DNA of 64,000 nucleotides from Bacteroides sp. GTDB taxonomy: Bacteria; Bacillota; Clostridia; Lachnospirales; Lachnospiraceae. The stretch's first letter is position 1; the number at the start of each line of letters is the position of its first letter. The DNA lies in assembly GCA_023666705.1 (NCBI GenBank), contig JAMPBO010000016.1:17212-81211 (forward strand). Reading direction: 5' to 3'. Below are positions 35,321 to 43,340 of the stretch, piece by piece. The notes beneath the pieces were generated by a model. It was given only the letters and a program-made list of their open reading frames with translations. It searched no databases and had not been told where the DNA came from. The translations under genes were made by a program, and so were the position numbers.

Positions 35321-36082
35321 TCACCTTACATCCTTTTTCATTTTTCCCCGCATTACAACTACAGCCAGGATGTATACAACTGTAGCATATAAAAGTATAA
35401 TAATCAATGATTTTGTAATACCATCCATGTCTCCTGACACAGCCTTCCTCACCAAACGCACCCCATGATAAAATGGCAGACATTCGCTTAATTGTTTTAT
35501 TCCGCCACCCATAGCGTCCACATCCATCCAGATTCCGCCTATCATACAAGACAGCGTTATCACAATGGAACATATACCGGGTGCCGCTTTATCGTTCAAA
35601 AGAGAACCAAACAGCAATCCAAATCCAATGTATAACAATATGGATGGAAGGAGACACACAACCGAAAGCAGCATATTAGAAAGCTTCAGGTCCCCACCGA
35701 TAACTGCAGCCACAATAAAAGAACAGATATAAGTTATCATTACCTGAATCAATGCAAGCACAATCGACGGAAGCGTATAACCGACTATAAAATCAACCGA
35801 CCTCATAGGGGAGGCATAAAGCCTTGTAAGAAATGCCGTCGTGCGGTCCTTTGAAATCTGTATACATGTAAACAGCATTACAAACGAAAGCCCAAACACA
35901 GCCATGCCCGGTGCGAGGGAATGTATTTTAAATATATCCATCTGTGCTTCCTTGGGTATACTCCTGTCGACCACCGTCATAATAATCAGCATGATAATCG
36001 GAAAGCCCAGGCAAAAAATATAGCTTAGTGGATCCCTCAAAATTTCCTTTGTTGTTCTCTTACTGAATTCCATACTTCTCAT
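35321..36082 (-). CDS. ABC-2 type exporter permease
   Basis: 253 residues with six hydrophobic helices and the ABC-2 layout: N-terminal cytoplasmic part MRSMEFSKRTTKEILRDPLS, then a membrane domain. Its ATG overlaps the TGA of the ATPase gene (ATGA), which indicates a two-gene exporter. Substrate unknown; with the adjacent DUF3021 and LytTR genes, a peptide or drug resistance exporter is plausible. Confidence 0.88.
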   Translation of the reverse strand: MRSMEFSKRTTKEILRDPLSYIFCLGFPIIMLIIMTVVDRSIPKEAQMDIFKIHSLAPGMAVFGLSFVMLFTCIQISKDRTTAFLTRLYASPMRSVDFIVGYTLPSIVLALIQVMITYICSFIVAAVIGGDLKLSNMLLSVVCLLPSILLYIGFGLLFGSLLNDKAAPGICSIVITLSCMIGGIWMDVDAMGGGIKQLSECLPFYHGVRLVRKAVSGDMDGITKSLIIILLYATVVYILAVVVMRGKMKKDVR

Positions 36083-36819
36083 ATTGTTTTCTCTCCCTCC
36101 GCAATTGATATAAATGCATCCTCAAGGTTATCCTTACCCGTAAGCTTTTTTATTTCATCCAATGTACCAGACGCCTTTATCTCTCCACCAACCATAATTG
36201 CAATTTCATCGGAAAGATGCTCTGCCTCCTCCATGTAATGCGTGGTGAGAACAATCGTCATGCTTCCCTTAAGCATCTCAATCACTTTCCAAAGCTCCCG
36301 TCTTGCAAGAACATCCAGTCCAAGAGTAGGTTCATCTAAAAACAGCACCTTCGGAGAGGAAATTAACGCCATTGCTATACTTAATCTCCGCTGCCAGCCC
36401 CCTGACAAGGTTTTCGCCTTACTGTTTTCTACTTCCTGCAATGAAAATTTATCTATCATATCCTTCACAAGCACATCTGCTTTTTCCTTGCCGCATCCAT
36501 AAATTCTGGCAAAAAAATCAAGATTTTCACGCACCGTAAGATTTGGTGCCACCGATGTCTCCTGCGGAGAAAAATTGGAAATTTGTTTTACCTTTGGCAA
36601 GTCTGTTAAAATGCTATTTCCCATTACCAACGCATCTCCCGCAGTCGGCTTTGAAAGTCCCATCAACATCTTTATGGTTGTTGTTTTTCCAGCACCATTT
36701 ACTCCAAGCATGGAAAAAAGCTGTCCCTCCTTGATGTTGATGCTGATGTCATTTACCGCAACCTTACTGCCAAACTCTTTTCTAAGTTTTTTTATTTGGA
36801 TTCCGTACTGCTCACTCAT
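36079..36819 (-). CDS. ABC transporter ATP-binding protein
   Basis: 246 residues from ATG 36819, with GGAGGG eight bases upstream. Walker A GVNGAGKTTT, signature LSGGWQRRLSIAMAL and Walker B VLFLDEPTLGLD are intact, with the switch His in VLTTHYMEEAEHLSD. Partner of the downstream permease. It overlaps the end of the DUF3021 gene by 8 bases (ATGAGTGA). Confidence 0.95.
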   Translation of the reverse strand: MSEQYGIQIKKLRKEFGSKVAVNDISINIKEGQLFSMLGVNGAGKTTTIKMLMGLSKPTAGDALVMGNSILTDLPKVKQISNFSPQETSVAPNLTVRENLDFFARIYGCGKEKADVLVKDMIDKFSLQEVENSKAKTLSGGWQRRLSIAMALISSPKVLFLDEPTLGLDVLARRELWKVIEMLKGSMTIVLTTHYMEEAEHLSDEIAIMVGGEIKASGTLDEIKKLTGKDNLEDAFISIAEGEKTI

Positions 36820-37273
36820 GTTCTTTTCCCTCCATCTCTCTAAGCTTTTTATTGATATCATCAACGGCTTTTTTGCAGATTTTATATTGTATCACCCAGC
36901 ATATGACGTAGGAAACGACAAAGCTTGCCGTTGTTGAAACAAAGGACAGCGTATATTTATGCATGCTCCAGCAATAACAGCCCACAAAAAACCATACGGC
37001 AGCCGCAAGCACAAAATAAATAATGCTCTGAGCCACAAGACTGATTTTCTCGAGTTCCATAATAACCGTACCGCCACCCAGCACAGCACTCATACAGCCA
37101 ATCAGGATTAACTGCACAACAAGTGCCCGAACGTCATTTGGAAATTTTTCCCTGTATTCAGGCAGCATCATAACAGCATTGCCGCCTGCGGTTATAAAAA
37201 AATAAACGACTGTCGTAATTCCGATTGCATAAAAAAAACTGTTTATCATTTTAACCAATGTCCTTTTCAGCAT
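36812..37273 (-). CDS. DUF3021 family membrane protein
   Basis: 153 residues with four transmembrane helices (about 10-29, 47-68, 78-98, 108-128) and a charged tail. DUF3021 proteins accompany LytTR regulators and ABC exporters and are thought to act as membrane partners of the regulator. GAGGAGGGG precedes the ATG. First gene after the candidate LytTR site. Confidence 0.8.
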   Translation of the reverse strand: MLKRTLVKMINSFFYAIGITTVVYFFITAGGNAVMMLPEYREKFPNDVRALVVQLILIGCMSAVLGGGTVIMELEKISLVAQSIIYFVLAAAVWFFVGCYCWSMHKYTLSFVSTTASFVVSYVICWVIQYKICKKAVDDINKKLREMEGKEHE

Positions 37274-37345
37274 AAATGATTCCCCTCCTCTTATTTACCG
37301 CTAAATTAGTTTTATACCATTTTGCATAAATTTTAAAGCACTTTC

Positions 37346-37378
37346 CGACAGTCGGTATCTATTAAGCGACAACTGGTA
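37346..37378 (-). promoter_or_regulatory. Candidate LytTR binding site, two direct repeats 21 bp apart
   Basis: On the minus strand TACCAGTTGTCG (37378-37367) and TACCGACTGTCG (37357-37346) match at TACC-N3-TGTCG and are exactly 21 bp apart, two helical turns, the spacing of known LytTR sites. A TATAAA -10 follows at 37316-37311, before the DUF3021 gene. Confidence 0.6.
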
Positions 37379-37400
37379 ATTATTTTAATGCTTTTACAGC

Positions 37401-37440
37401 AAAAAAATGCCGCTAAAGAAAACTCCTTAACGGCATTTTA
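37401..37440 (-). terminator. Intrinsic terminator after the LytTR gene
   Basis: Minus-strand AATGCCGTTAA pairs with TTAGCGGCATT (one G-U), followed by seven T residues. It separates the LytTR gene from the DUF3021-ABC operon, so these are separate transcripts. Confidence 0.9.
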
Positions 37441-37448
37441 ATATGCTG

Positions 37449-37889
37449 CTATATTCCAAGTGCTTTTTTTATCTTGGACACATATCTTCTCGAAACATAT
37501 GTCTCCTCACCATTTTTAAGGTACATTTTTATCGTTCCTGTAAGACTGGTATCCAACTTAAATAGCTTTCTTATATTTATTATTTCCGAATTAGAAATAC
37601 GCACAAATTTCATTCCATCCAGCTTTTCCTCCATCTCGTAAAGTCTGTCCTTTATGCGGTATTCCCCTGTATCCGTAGACACATAAACGCCTTTGTTTAA
37701 AGAAAAGATTCTGACAATGTCGGAATATCGTACCACTATGGAATTATCGCCGTCATATGCAATCACACTTCCGTCAACCGCCTCCAAAACAGTCTCCTTC
37801 AGTCTTATGGTGACGTCATCCTTCTTGTTATTGCAAATATGTATTTCCGGTTCTTTATATTTTTTGTTAATTTCTAATTCTATCTTCAT
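37449..37889 (-). CDS. LytTR-family DNA-binding regulator
   Basis: 146 residues. The C-terminal ~95 residues are a LytTR domain (VYVSTDTGEYRIKDRLYEME, FVRISNSEIINIRKLF, NGEETYVSRRYVSKIK). No receiver domain, so it is the stand-alone type found with DUF3021. It lies three bases after lemA, with only a poor ribosome site, which suggests coupling to lemA. It probably controls the exporter operon through the repeats at 37346-37378. Confidence 0.9.
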   Translation of the reverse strand: MKIELEINKKYKEPEIHICNNKKDDVTIRLKETVLEAVDGSVIAYDGDNSIVVRYSDIVRIFSLNKGVYVSTDTGEYRIKDRLYEMEEKLDGMKFVRISNSEIINIRKLFKLDTSLTGTIKMYLKNGEETYVSRRYVSKIKKALGI

Positions 37890-37892
37890 GTC

Positions 37893-38432
37893 CTAGAAAC
37901 TCATTTTTACGTCTGCTCTCTTTGCATCCTCTGCTTCAAAAAATTCTTTTGATACTGCATGCATCGCTCCTGCAACAATGCTATTTGGAAATGTGATTAT
38001 TTTTGAATTGTATGCTGTCACATTTGCATTGTAAAGCCGCCTTGCAGCCTGTAAATGTTCTTCCACGTCAGCAACAGAATTCTGCAGCTGAACAAAATTG
38101 TTACTGGACTTTAACTCAGGATATGCTTCTGCCAGCAACCTAATCTGATTGGAAGCCTGATCCATCTGAGTATTGGCAGCATTCCGTTCCGCCATGCTCA
38201 TTCCGCTTCTGAGCTTAATAACCTCTAAAAGTATTTCTTTTTCATGCTTCTGATATCCCTTTACTACATCAAGCAATTTTGTAAGTGTATCGTACCTTTT
38301 TGTAAGTGCGACATCAATGCCCGATAATCCTTCCTGAACCTTAAGGTCCAAAACTTTAATTCCATTGTATGTAGCTACATACCAAAGTACGATTACAATA
38401 ACTACTGCTACAATTGCTAAAATAAACGGCAT
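37893..38432 (-). CDS. lemA: LemA family protein
   Basis: 179 residues from ATG 38432; AGGAGGGG sits six bases before it, whereas the ATG two codons earlier abuts that site. N-terminal signal anchor (MPFILAIVAVVIVIVLWYVA) then a long helical domain with YDTLTKLLDVVKGYQKHEKE. LemA proteins are membrane-anchored with a helical body; function is poorly known. Confidence 0.9.
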   Translation of the reverse strand: MPFILAIVAVVIVIVLWYVATYNGIKVLDLKVQEGLSGIDVALTKRYDTLTKLLDVVKGYQKHEKEILLEVIKLRSGMSMAERNAANTQMDQASNQIRLLAEAYPELKSSNNFVQLQNSVADVEEHLQAARRLYNANVTAYNSKIITFPNSIVAGAMHAVSKEFFEAEDAKRADVKMSF

Positions 38433-38466
38433 AGTCATCCCCTCCTAATTAAATATAATACATCTG

Positions 38467-38694
38467 TTAGCTTTTTATTACCTCTGACAGCTGTTTTATC
38501 AGCTCCATATCGTCTGCAGACACTTTCATGTTTGTGCATATATTTTTTCCGTCGGCTGTCGTTACGTTAATCTCAATGATACTGTCGACATCTATGCTAT
38601 TTGAAGCAGCTGCAAAAAATTTAGGAACTTTAGGATGGTTAACCTTAAACCTGTCTACAAGCCCTTTTATTTTCATTAAGCCCATAGGATTCAT
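38467..38694 (-). CDS. Small conserved-looking hypothetical protein
   Basis: 75 residues starting MNPMGLMKIKGLVDRFKVNH; a KFFAAA stretch and a C-terminal beta-rich/helical part. No family recognised. It has a strong GAGGAGG ribosome site and lies between an HTH gene and lemA in one direction, so it is likely expressed. Confidence 0.7.
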   Translation of the reverse strand: MNPMGLMKIKGLVDRFKVNHPKVPKFFAAASNSIDVDSIIEINVTTADGKNICTNMKVSADDMELIKQLSEVIKS

Positions 38695-38732
38695 TTTTCA
38701 GCCTCCTCAATGTTGGTGTGTAAATCTGTAAT

Positions 38733-38930
38733 TTATTTCGCCTTATCCAGCTTCTCCATCTTTATCTTGTATGCCATAAGCCTAAACAGATAATCTGGCA
38801 TCCTCCTATTTCCAAGTTCCCAATCCTGTACGGTACGGTACGGTATTCCGAAATAATCACAGAACGCTCTTCTGTTCATTCCTGTTGACTCTCTCAACTC
38901 TAATAAATCTGCTTTGTCTGTTCTTGCCAT
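38733..38930 (-). CDS. Small helix-turn-helix protein
   Basis: 65 residues. LLELRESTGMNRRAFCDYFG and IPYRTVQDWELGNRRMPDYL form a Cro/CI-like helix-turn-helix with the W-E-G-R signature of XRE proteins, with almost nothing else. AAGGAGG precedes the ATG. It may control the following small gene, lemA and the LytTR gene. Confidence 0.85.
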   Translation of the reverse strand: MARTDKADLLELRESTGMNRRAFCDYFGIPYRTVQDWELGNRRMPDYLFRLMAYKIKMEKLDKAK

Positions 38931-39191
38931 TTAATTACCTCCTTTTCTTAATTTGTGAGAGCAAGACATGATTTTTCTCTATGCGTACATGTACCTTTAT
39001 ATTATTACATTGTTTCAATTATGTCAAATCCCTGTTTCATAATAAATCGGATTTTACCTATAGTAATTCCTTTAAACGTGAATATTTTCTTCTTTTTCCC
39101 GTCATTATGTGCTATATTATTATAGTATTGTTAATTTTAAAGGTCAGCCTGTTATTTGAAACGGCTGATGTTCCAGAGAAAGGATAATGGG

Positions 39192-40670
39192 ATGAAAATA
39201 GGATTTGATAATGATAAATATCTTGAAACACAGTCACGCCGCATCAAGGAGCGTATCGATAAATTTGGGGACAAGCTTTATCTTGAGTTTGGCGGAAAGC
39301 TTTTTGACGACTACCACGCATCCAGGGTTCTTCCGGGCTTTAAACCTGATTCAAAGCTACAGCTTCTCATGCAGCTCTCTGACCAGACAGAGCTTGTAAT
39401 CGTCATCAATGCTGCCGACATTGAAAAAAATAAAATTCGCGGGGACTTGGGAATCACGTATGACACGGATGTGCTCCGTCTGATAAATGAATTTGAGGCA
39501 AAGGGACTTTATGTGGGAAGTGTATGCATTACCCAGTACGCAGGGCAATCCGCCGCCGACATGTTCAAGCAGCGTCTTAGCAAGCTGGGGGTCAAGGTCT
39601 ATACCCATTACATTATCCCAGGTTATCCAAATAATGTATCCCAAATTGTCTGTGACGAGGGCTTTGGTAAAAATGATTACATAGAGACCACCAGACCTTT
39701 GGTTGTCATTACTGCACCGGGACCCGGAAGCGGAAAAATGGCGACATGCCTCTCACAGCTTTACCATGACCACAAGAGAGGAATTAAGGCAGGCTACGCC
39801 AAATTTGAGACATTTCCTATTTGGAACATTCCTGTCAAGCATCCGATTAACCTTGCATATGAGGCGGCAACCGCTGACTTAAATGACATTAATATGATAG
39901 ACCCGTTCCATCTTGAAGCATATGGCATCACAACCGTAAATTACAACCGTGACGTGGAAATATTCCCTGTTCTTAAGGCGATGTTCGATGAGATATACGG
40001 AGAAAGTCCATACCAGTCACCTACCGATATGGGTGTCAATATGGCAGGAAATTGTATTTGTGATGACCTTGTATGCCAGGAGGCATCCAAGCAGGAAATT
40101 ATACGGAGATACTTCAATACACTGGACGGCTTTTTGGAAGGACACAGCACCGAGGATGAGGTGTTCAAAATTGAGCTTGTCATGAAACAGGCGAAAATCA
40201 GTGCAACAGACAGGGCTGTGGTTACGGCTGCCAGAAAACGGGCAGAGCTTACGCAGTCACCTGCCTCAGCAATTGAGCTTCCTGACGGAACCATCATAAC
40301 AGGAAAAACCTCCTCCCTTTTGGGTGCTACGGCAGCCATGCTGTTAAATGCACTGAAGGCACTTGCAGGAATTGACCCTAATGTGGAAATCATTGCTCCC
40401 GAATCACTGGAGCCGATACAAAGACTTAAGACCGCATATCTCGGCAGCCGTAATCCGAGACTTCACACGGATGAAATACTTGTGGCATTATCCATCAGTG
40501 CCGCAAACTATGAAAATGCCGCACTCGCCTTGAAACAGCTTCCAAAGCTGGCAGACTGTCAGGCACATGCATCGGTTATGCTCTCGTATGTGGACATTAA
40601 GCAGTTGAAACGGCTTTCCATCCAACTTACCATGGAACCGAAGTACGAGAACAACAGAATACACTACTAG
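39192..40670 (+). CDS. DUF1846 family protein
   Basis: 492 residues from ATG 39192, with AAAGGA upstream; the frame from 39156 was rejected. MKIGFDNDKYLETQSRRIKE, VITAPGPGSGKMATCLSQLY (a P-loop-like stretch) and AGYAKFETFPIWNIPVKHP are characteristic of the DUF1846 family. These are widespread in Firmicutes and their activity is unsettled. Stand-alone gene facing the opposite way to its neighbours, ending at a terminator-like repeat. Confidence 0.88.
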   Translation: MKIGFDNDKYLETQSRRIKERIDKFGDKLYLEFGGKLFDDYHASRVLPGFKPDSKLQLLMQLSDQTELVIVINAADIEKNKIRGDLGITYDTDVLRLINEFEAKGLYVGSVCITQYAGQSAADMFKQRLSKLGVKVYTHYIIPGYPNNVSQIVCDEGFGKNDYIETTRPLVVITAPGPGSGKMATCLSQLYHDHKRGIKAGYAKFETFPIWNIPVKHPINLAYEAATADLNDINMIDPFHLEAYGITTVNYNRDVEIFPVLKAMFDEIYGESPYQSPTDMGVNMAGNCICDDLVCQEASKQEIIRRYFNTLDGFLEGHSTEDEVFKIELVMKQAKISATDRAVVTAARKRAELTQSPASAIELPDGTIITGKTSSLLGATAAMLLNALKALAGIDPNVEIIAPESLEPIQRLKTAYLGSRNPRLHTDEILVALSISAANYENAALALKQLPKLADCQAHASVMLSYVDIKQLKRLSIQLTMEPKYENNRIHY

Positions 40671-40678
40671 AACAAAGC

Positions 40679-40730
40679 GGGCTGTCGCAGTAAGGATTTA
40701 AGGCACATAGTTGTTTAACTGCGAAAGCCC
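40679..40730. terminator. Hairpin terminator carrying a dispersed repeat, copy 1
   Basis: GGGCT-g-TCGCAGT at the start pairs with ACTGCGA-a-AGCCC, followed by TTTTT on the plus strand. Its loop contains CAGTAAGGATTTAAGG and CATAGTTGTTTA, shared with copy 2 at 43245-43323. Confidence 0.75.
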
Positions 40731-40737
40731 TTTTTCA

Positions 40738-42249
40738 TTAATCAAGTTCGTCAACTAAGTCTTTATAGTTACTTTGAAGTGCATGTGCATTGGTAGAAAC
40801 CTTTTTGTGCAGATTAATTGCTGCCGTTGACTTGGCAATCGGCTGCAGCGTTCCTGCACCTGCAACACAGCCTCCCGGACATGCCATTCCCTCAAGCAGA
40901 TAACCGTCATACTTGCCTGCCTTCGCCATGGCAAGAAGCTTTCTGCACTCCGCAAGTCCCTGTGCATTTTCAACCTTTACCTCACACTCCGGGTAAAGCT
41001 CCGAAATACAATTTACCACCGCATTGGCAACGCCTCCACTGACGGCAAAGCCTCTACCGTCACCACTGGCACCGTGCATTGTGTCGTCTTCCTTCAGTTC
41101 ATCAAAGTTGACCTGCTTTGCCTCAAACATTCCCATGACTTCCTCAAAGGTAAGAACGAAATCAATATCGCTTCGTATCGTTCTTCTGCTTGCCTCAAGC
41201 TTCTTTGCGGCACACGGTCCGATAAATGCAACCTTGCAGTCCGGATATTTTTTCTTTAACAGTCTTCCCGTGAATACCATTGGCGTAATCGCCATGGAAA
41301 TGCAATGTGCAATTTCAGGGAACTCCTTTTTTGCCATCATCGACCACGCAGGGCAACAGGAGGTTGCCATAAATGGAAGATTATCAGGGACCTCAGAAAC
41401 AAAATCCTTTGCCTCCTGTATCGTACAAAGGTCAGCACCGATGGCGACCTCAATAACGTCCGTAAATCCAAGTGCCTGAAATGCAGACCTGATTTTTTCA
41501 GGTGTCAGCTTCGGTCCAAACTGACCTGCAACGGCAGGTGCGATTGCGGCATACACAGGCACGTCACTCTTGATTGCCTGTATTACCTGAAATATCTGTG
41601 CCTTGTCCGCAATTGCCCCGAATGGACAGTTTGCCAGACACATTCCGCAGGATACACATTTATCCTGATTGATTTCTGCACGTTCATATTCATCTGATGA
41701 TATTGCATTCATTCCACACGCCTTTGCACAAGGACGTTCCTGCTTTACGATAGCACCATACGGACAGACACTGACACATTTTCCGCATTTGATACATTTC
41801 TCCTGATCAATCTCTGTCTTACCACCATAAAATTTGATGGCACCTCTCGGACATACCTCCTTACACGGATGGGCAAGACAGCCCTGACAGGCATCTGTTA
41901 TTTTTACAACATTATCAGGACATGCATGACATGCAAACTTTATGATATTAATAAGCGGCGGCTGATAATATTTTTCCGGCTTTACGCACTCCTCCGCTCC
42001 TGTCGATACGGGTGCATGCTCCGTTGGTGACCGCAGGGGCAGACCCATGGAAAGTCTCATACGCTCCTTTACAATCGCCCGCTCAAGAAACACACTGTCC
42101 CTATACACCGTGACCTCACCGGGAATAATCTTGTAAGGTATCTGCTCCATTTGTGACAAATCTCCGTCCTTATAGTCATAAGAAAGCTTTGCAACCTCTG
42201 CGTAAACTCTTTCTCTAAGGTCATTTACCGATGTGTATATACCTCGCAT
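40738..42249 (-). CDS. Monomeric [FeFe] hydrogenase-like protein, group B type
   Basis: 503 residues. Several CxxCxxC ferredoxin-type clusters (CIKCGKCVSVCP at 152-163, CVSCGMCLANCP at 198-209, and others) precede the H-cluster domain. H-cluster motifs: TSCCPAW at 296-302, GPCAAKK at 344-350 and ACPGGCVAGAG at 456-466, where classical enzymes have a GGG end. All four cysteines for the cubane and bridge are present. This fits the group B hydrogenases of Clostridia, likely for H2 formation or sensing. Maturation genes are not in the window. Confidence 0.88.
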   Translation of the reverse strand: MRGIYTSVNDLRERVYAEVAKLSYDYKDGDLSQMEQIPYKIIPGEVTVYRDSVFLERAIVKERMRLSMGLPLRSPTEHAPVSTGAEECVKPEKYYQPPLINIIKFACHACPDNVVKITDACQGCLAHPCKEVCPRGAIKFYGGKTEIDQEKCIKCGKCVSVCPYGAIVKQERPCAKACGMNAISSDEYERAEINQDKCVSCGMCLANCPFGAIADKAQIFQVIQAIKSDVPVYAAIAPAVAGQFGPKLTPEKIRSAFQALGFTDVIEVAIGADLCTIQEAKDFVSEVPDNLPFMATSCCPAWSMMAKKEFPEIAHCISMAITPMVFTGRLLKKKYPDCKVAFIGPCAAKKLEASRRTIRSDIDFVLTFEEVMGMFEAKQVNFDELKEDDTMHGASGDGRGFAVSGGVANAVVNCISELYPECEVKVENAQGLAECRKLLAMAKAGKYDGYLLEGMACPGGCVAGAGTLQPIAKSTAAINLHKKVSTNAHALQSNYKDLVDELD

Positions 42250-42316
42250 CCCATTCCTCCTGATAAACTATTATTTGTTTCACATACTGTTATTATATCA
42301 GTCCGAACATGAAGTT

Positions 42317-43168
42317 TCAACTGACACAAAGATATTCTTTTATTCTCTCAAGCTCTGCGTAAGCTTTTTCCCGCCCTAGCTGATATACCCGCTCCAGCTC
42401 ATCAGGATTTCGGCATACCTTTCCAATTGCAAGCCCGGTGTCCGGTCTTATGACGAACAGTTTTCCAAGTTTTTCCTGCTGTTCAAGATACGCAAGCGTT
42501 TTATTATATTTCAAATATCTTTTTGACATAGTACTTATAAAATTCGGATATTTTCCAAGTGCCTTTTTCATAACAGGCATCATACGGCTCTGATGCTTCA
42601 CATAACCCTTTGGCTGCGTCAAAATGACAACAAGCTTATCATATCCTTTATATTCCATAAATTTTACCGGTATTGAATCAGCAGTTCCCCCGTCTGACAA
42701 AACCCGTCCTGCAAGCTCTACAGGTCTTGCGGCAAAGGGAAGGGACGCCGACGCCCGCATCCACTGGATATCATTTTCGCCGCCGTCAGTGCATTTGTGA
42801 TATACTGCCCTGCCTGTAAGCATGTCGGTACATACAACATAAAATTCCATGGGAGATTTTGCAAATGCATCCGTATCAAATACATCAAGCTCCTTCGGCA
42901 GCGTGTGATAGGAAAACTCAGCACCGTAAAGGTCGCCTGTGGTAATCCATGATTTAAGACTCACATATCTGTCATCCGTGCAATATTTTTTGTTATACCT
43001 TATGCTCCTGCCTATCTGCTTGGACTTGTAGTTACACCCAAACACTGCTCCTGCCGAAACGCCAACAGCCCCATCAAAGTCAATATCATGTTCCATAAAA
43101 ACATCTAATATTCCTGCGGTAAACATGCCTCGCATGGCACCGCCCTCAAGCACTAATCCTTTTTTCAT
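42317..43168 (-). CDS. Patatin-like phospholipase
   Basis: 283 residues. The oxyanion loop GLVLEGGAMRG, nucleophile elbow GVSAG (Ser38) and catalytic Asp159 in SDGG make the Ser-Asp dyad complete. No signal peptide, so probably an intracellular lipid hydrolase. AAAGGAA precedes the ATG. Substrate unknown; neighbouring genes give no clear pathway. Confidence 0.92.
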   Translation of the reverse strand: MKKGLVLEGGAMRGMFTAGILDVFMEHDIDFDGAVGVSAGAVFGCNYKSKQIGRSIRYNKKYCTDDRYVSLKSWITTGDLYGAEFSYHTLPKELDVFDTDAFAKSPMEFYVVCTDMLTGRAVYHKCTDGGENDIQWMRASASLPFAARPVELAGRVLSDGGTADSIPVKFMEYKGYDKLVVILTQPKGYVKHQSRMMPVMKKALGKYPNFISTMSKRYLKYNKTLAYLEQQEKLGKLFVIRPDTGLAIGKVCRNPDELERVYQLGREKAYAELERIKEYLCVS

Positions 43169-43244
43169 CTAAAAATTCCTTTCAGATTTGATATTTTTAA
43201 TCGTAATCATTATATCAACTTAAAAAATAAAAAGCAATAAAAGA

Positions 43245-43323
43245 GGGACTGTCACAGTAAGAATTTAAGGTGCATAGTTGTTTACCCATGACAAACCTTA
43301 AACCCTTACTGCGACAAGCCCCC
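43245..43323. repeat. 79-bp imperfect palindrome, dispersed repeat copy 2
   Basis: Outer arms GGGACTGTCACAGTAAG and CTTACTGCGACAAGCCC pair with mismatches, and TTTAAGG/CCTTAAA pair inside. It shares CAGTAAG-ATTTAAGG and CATAGTTGTTTA with copy 1. It lies just after the AGCS gene (minus) and upstream of the patatin gene. Confidence 0.7.
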
Positions 43324-43340
43324 GAAAGCAGCTTAATTAT

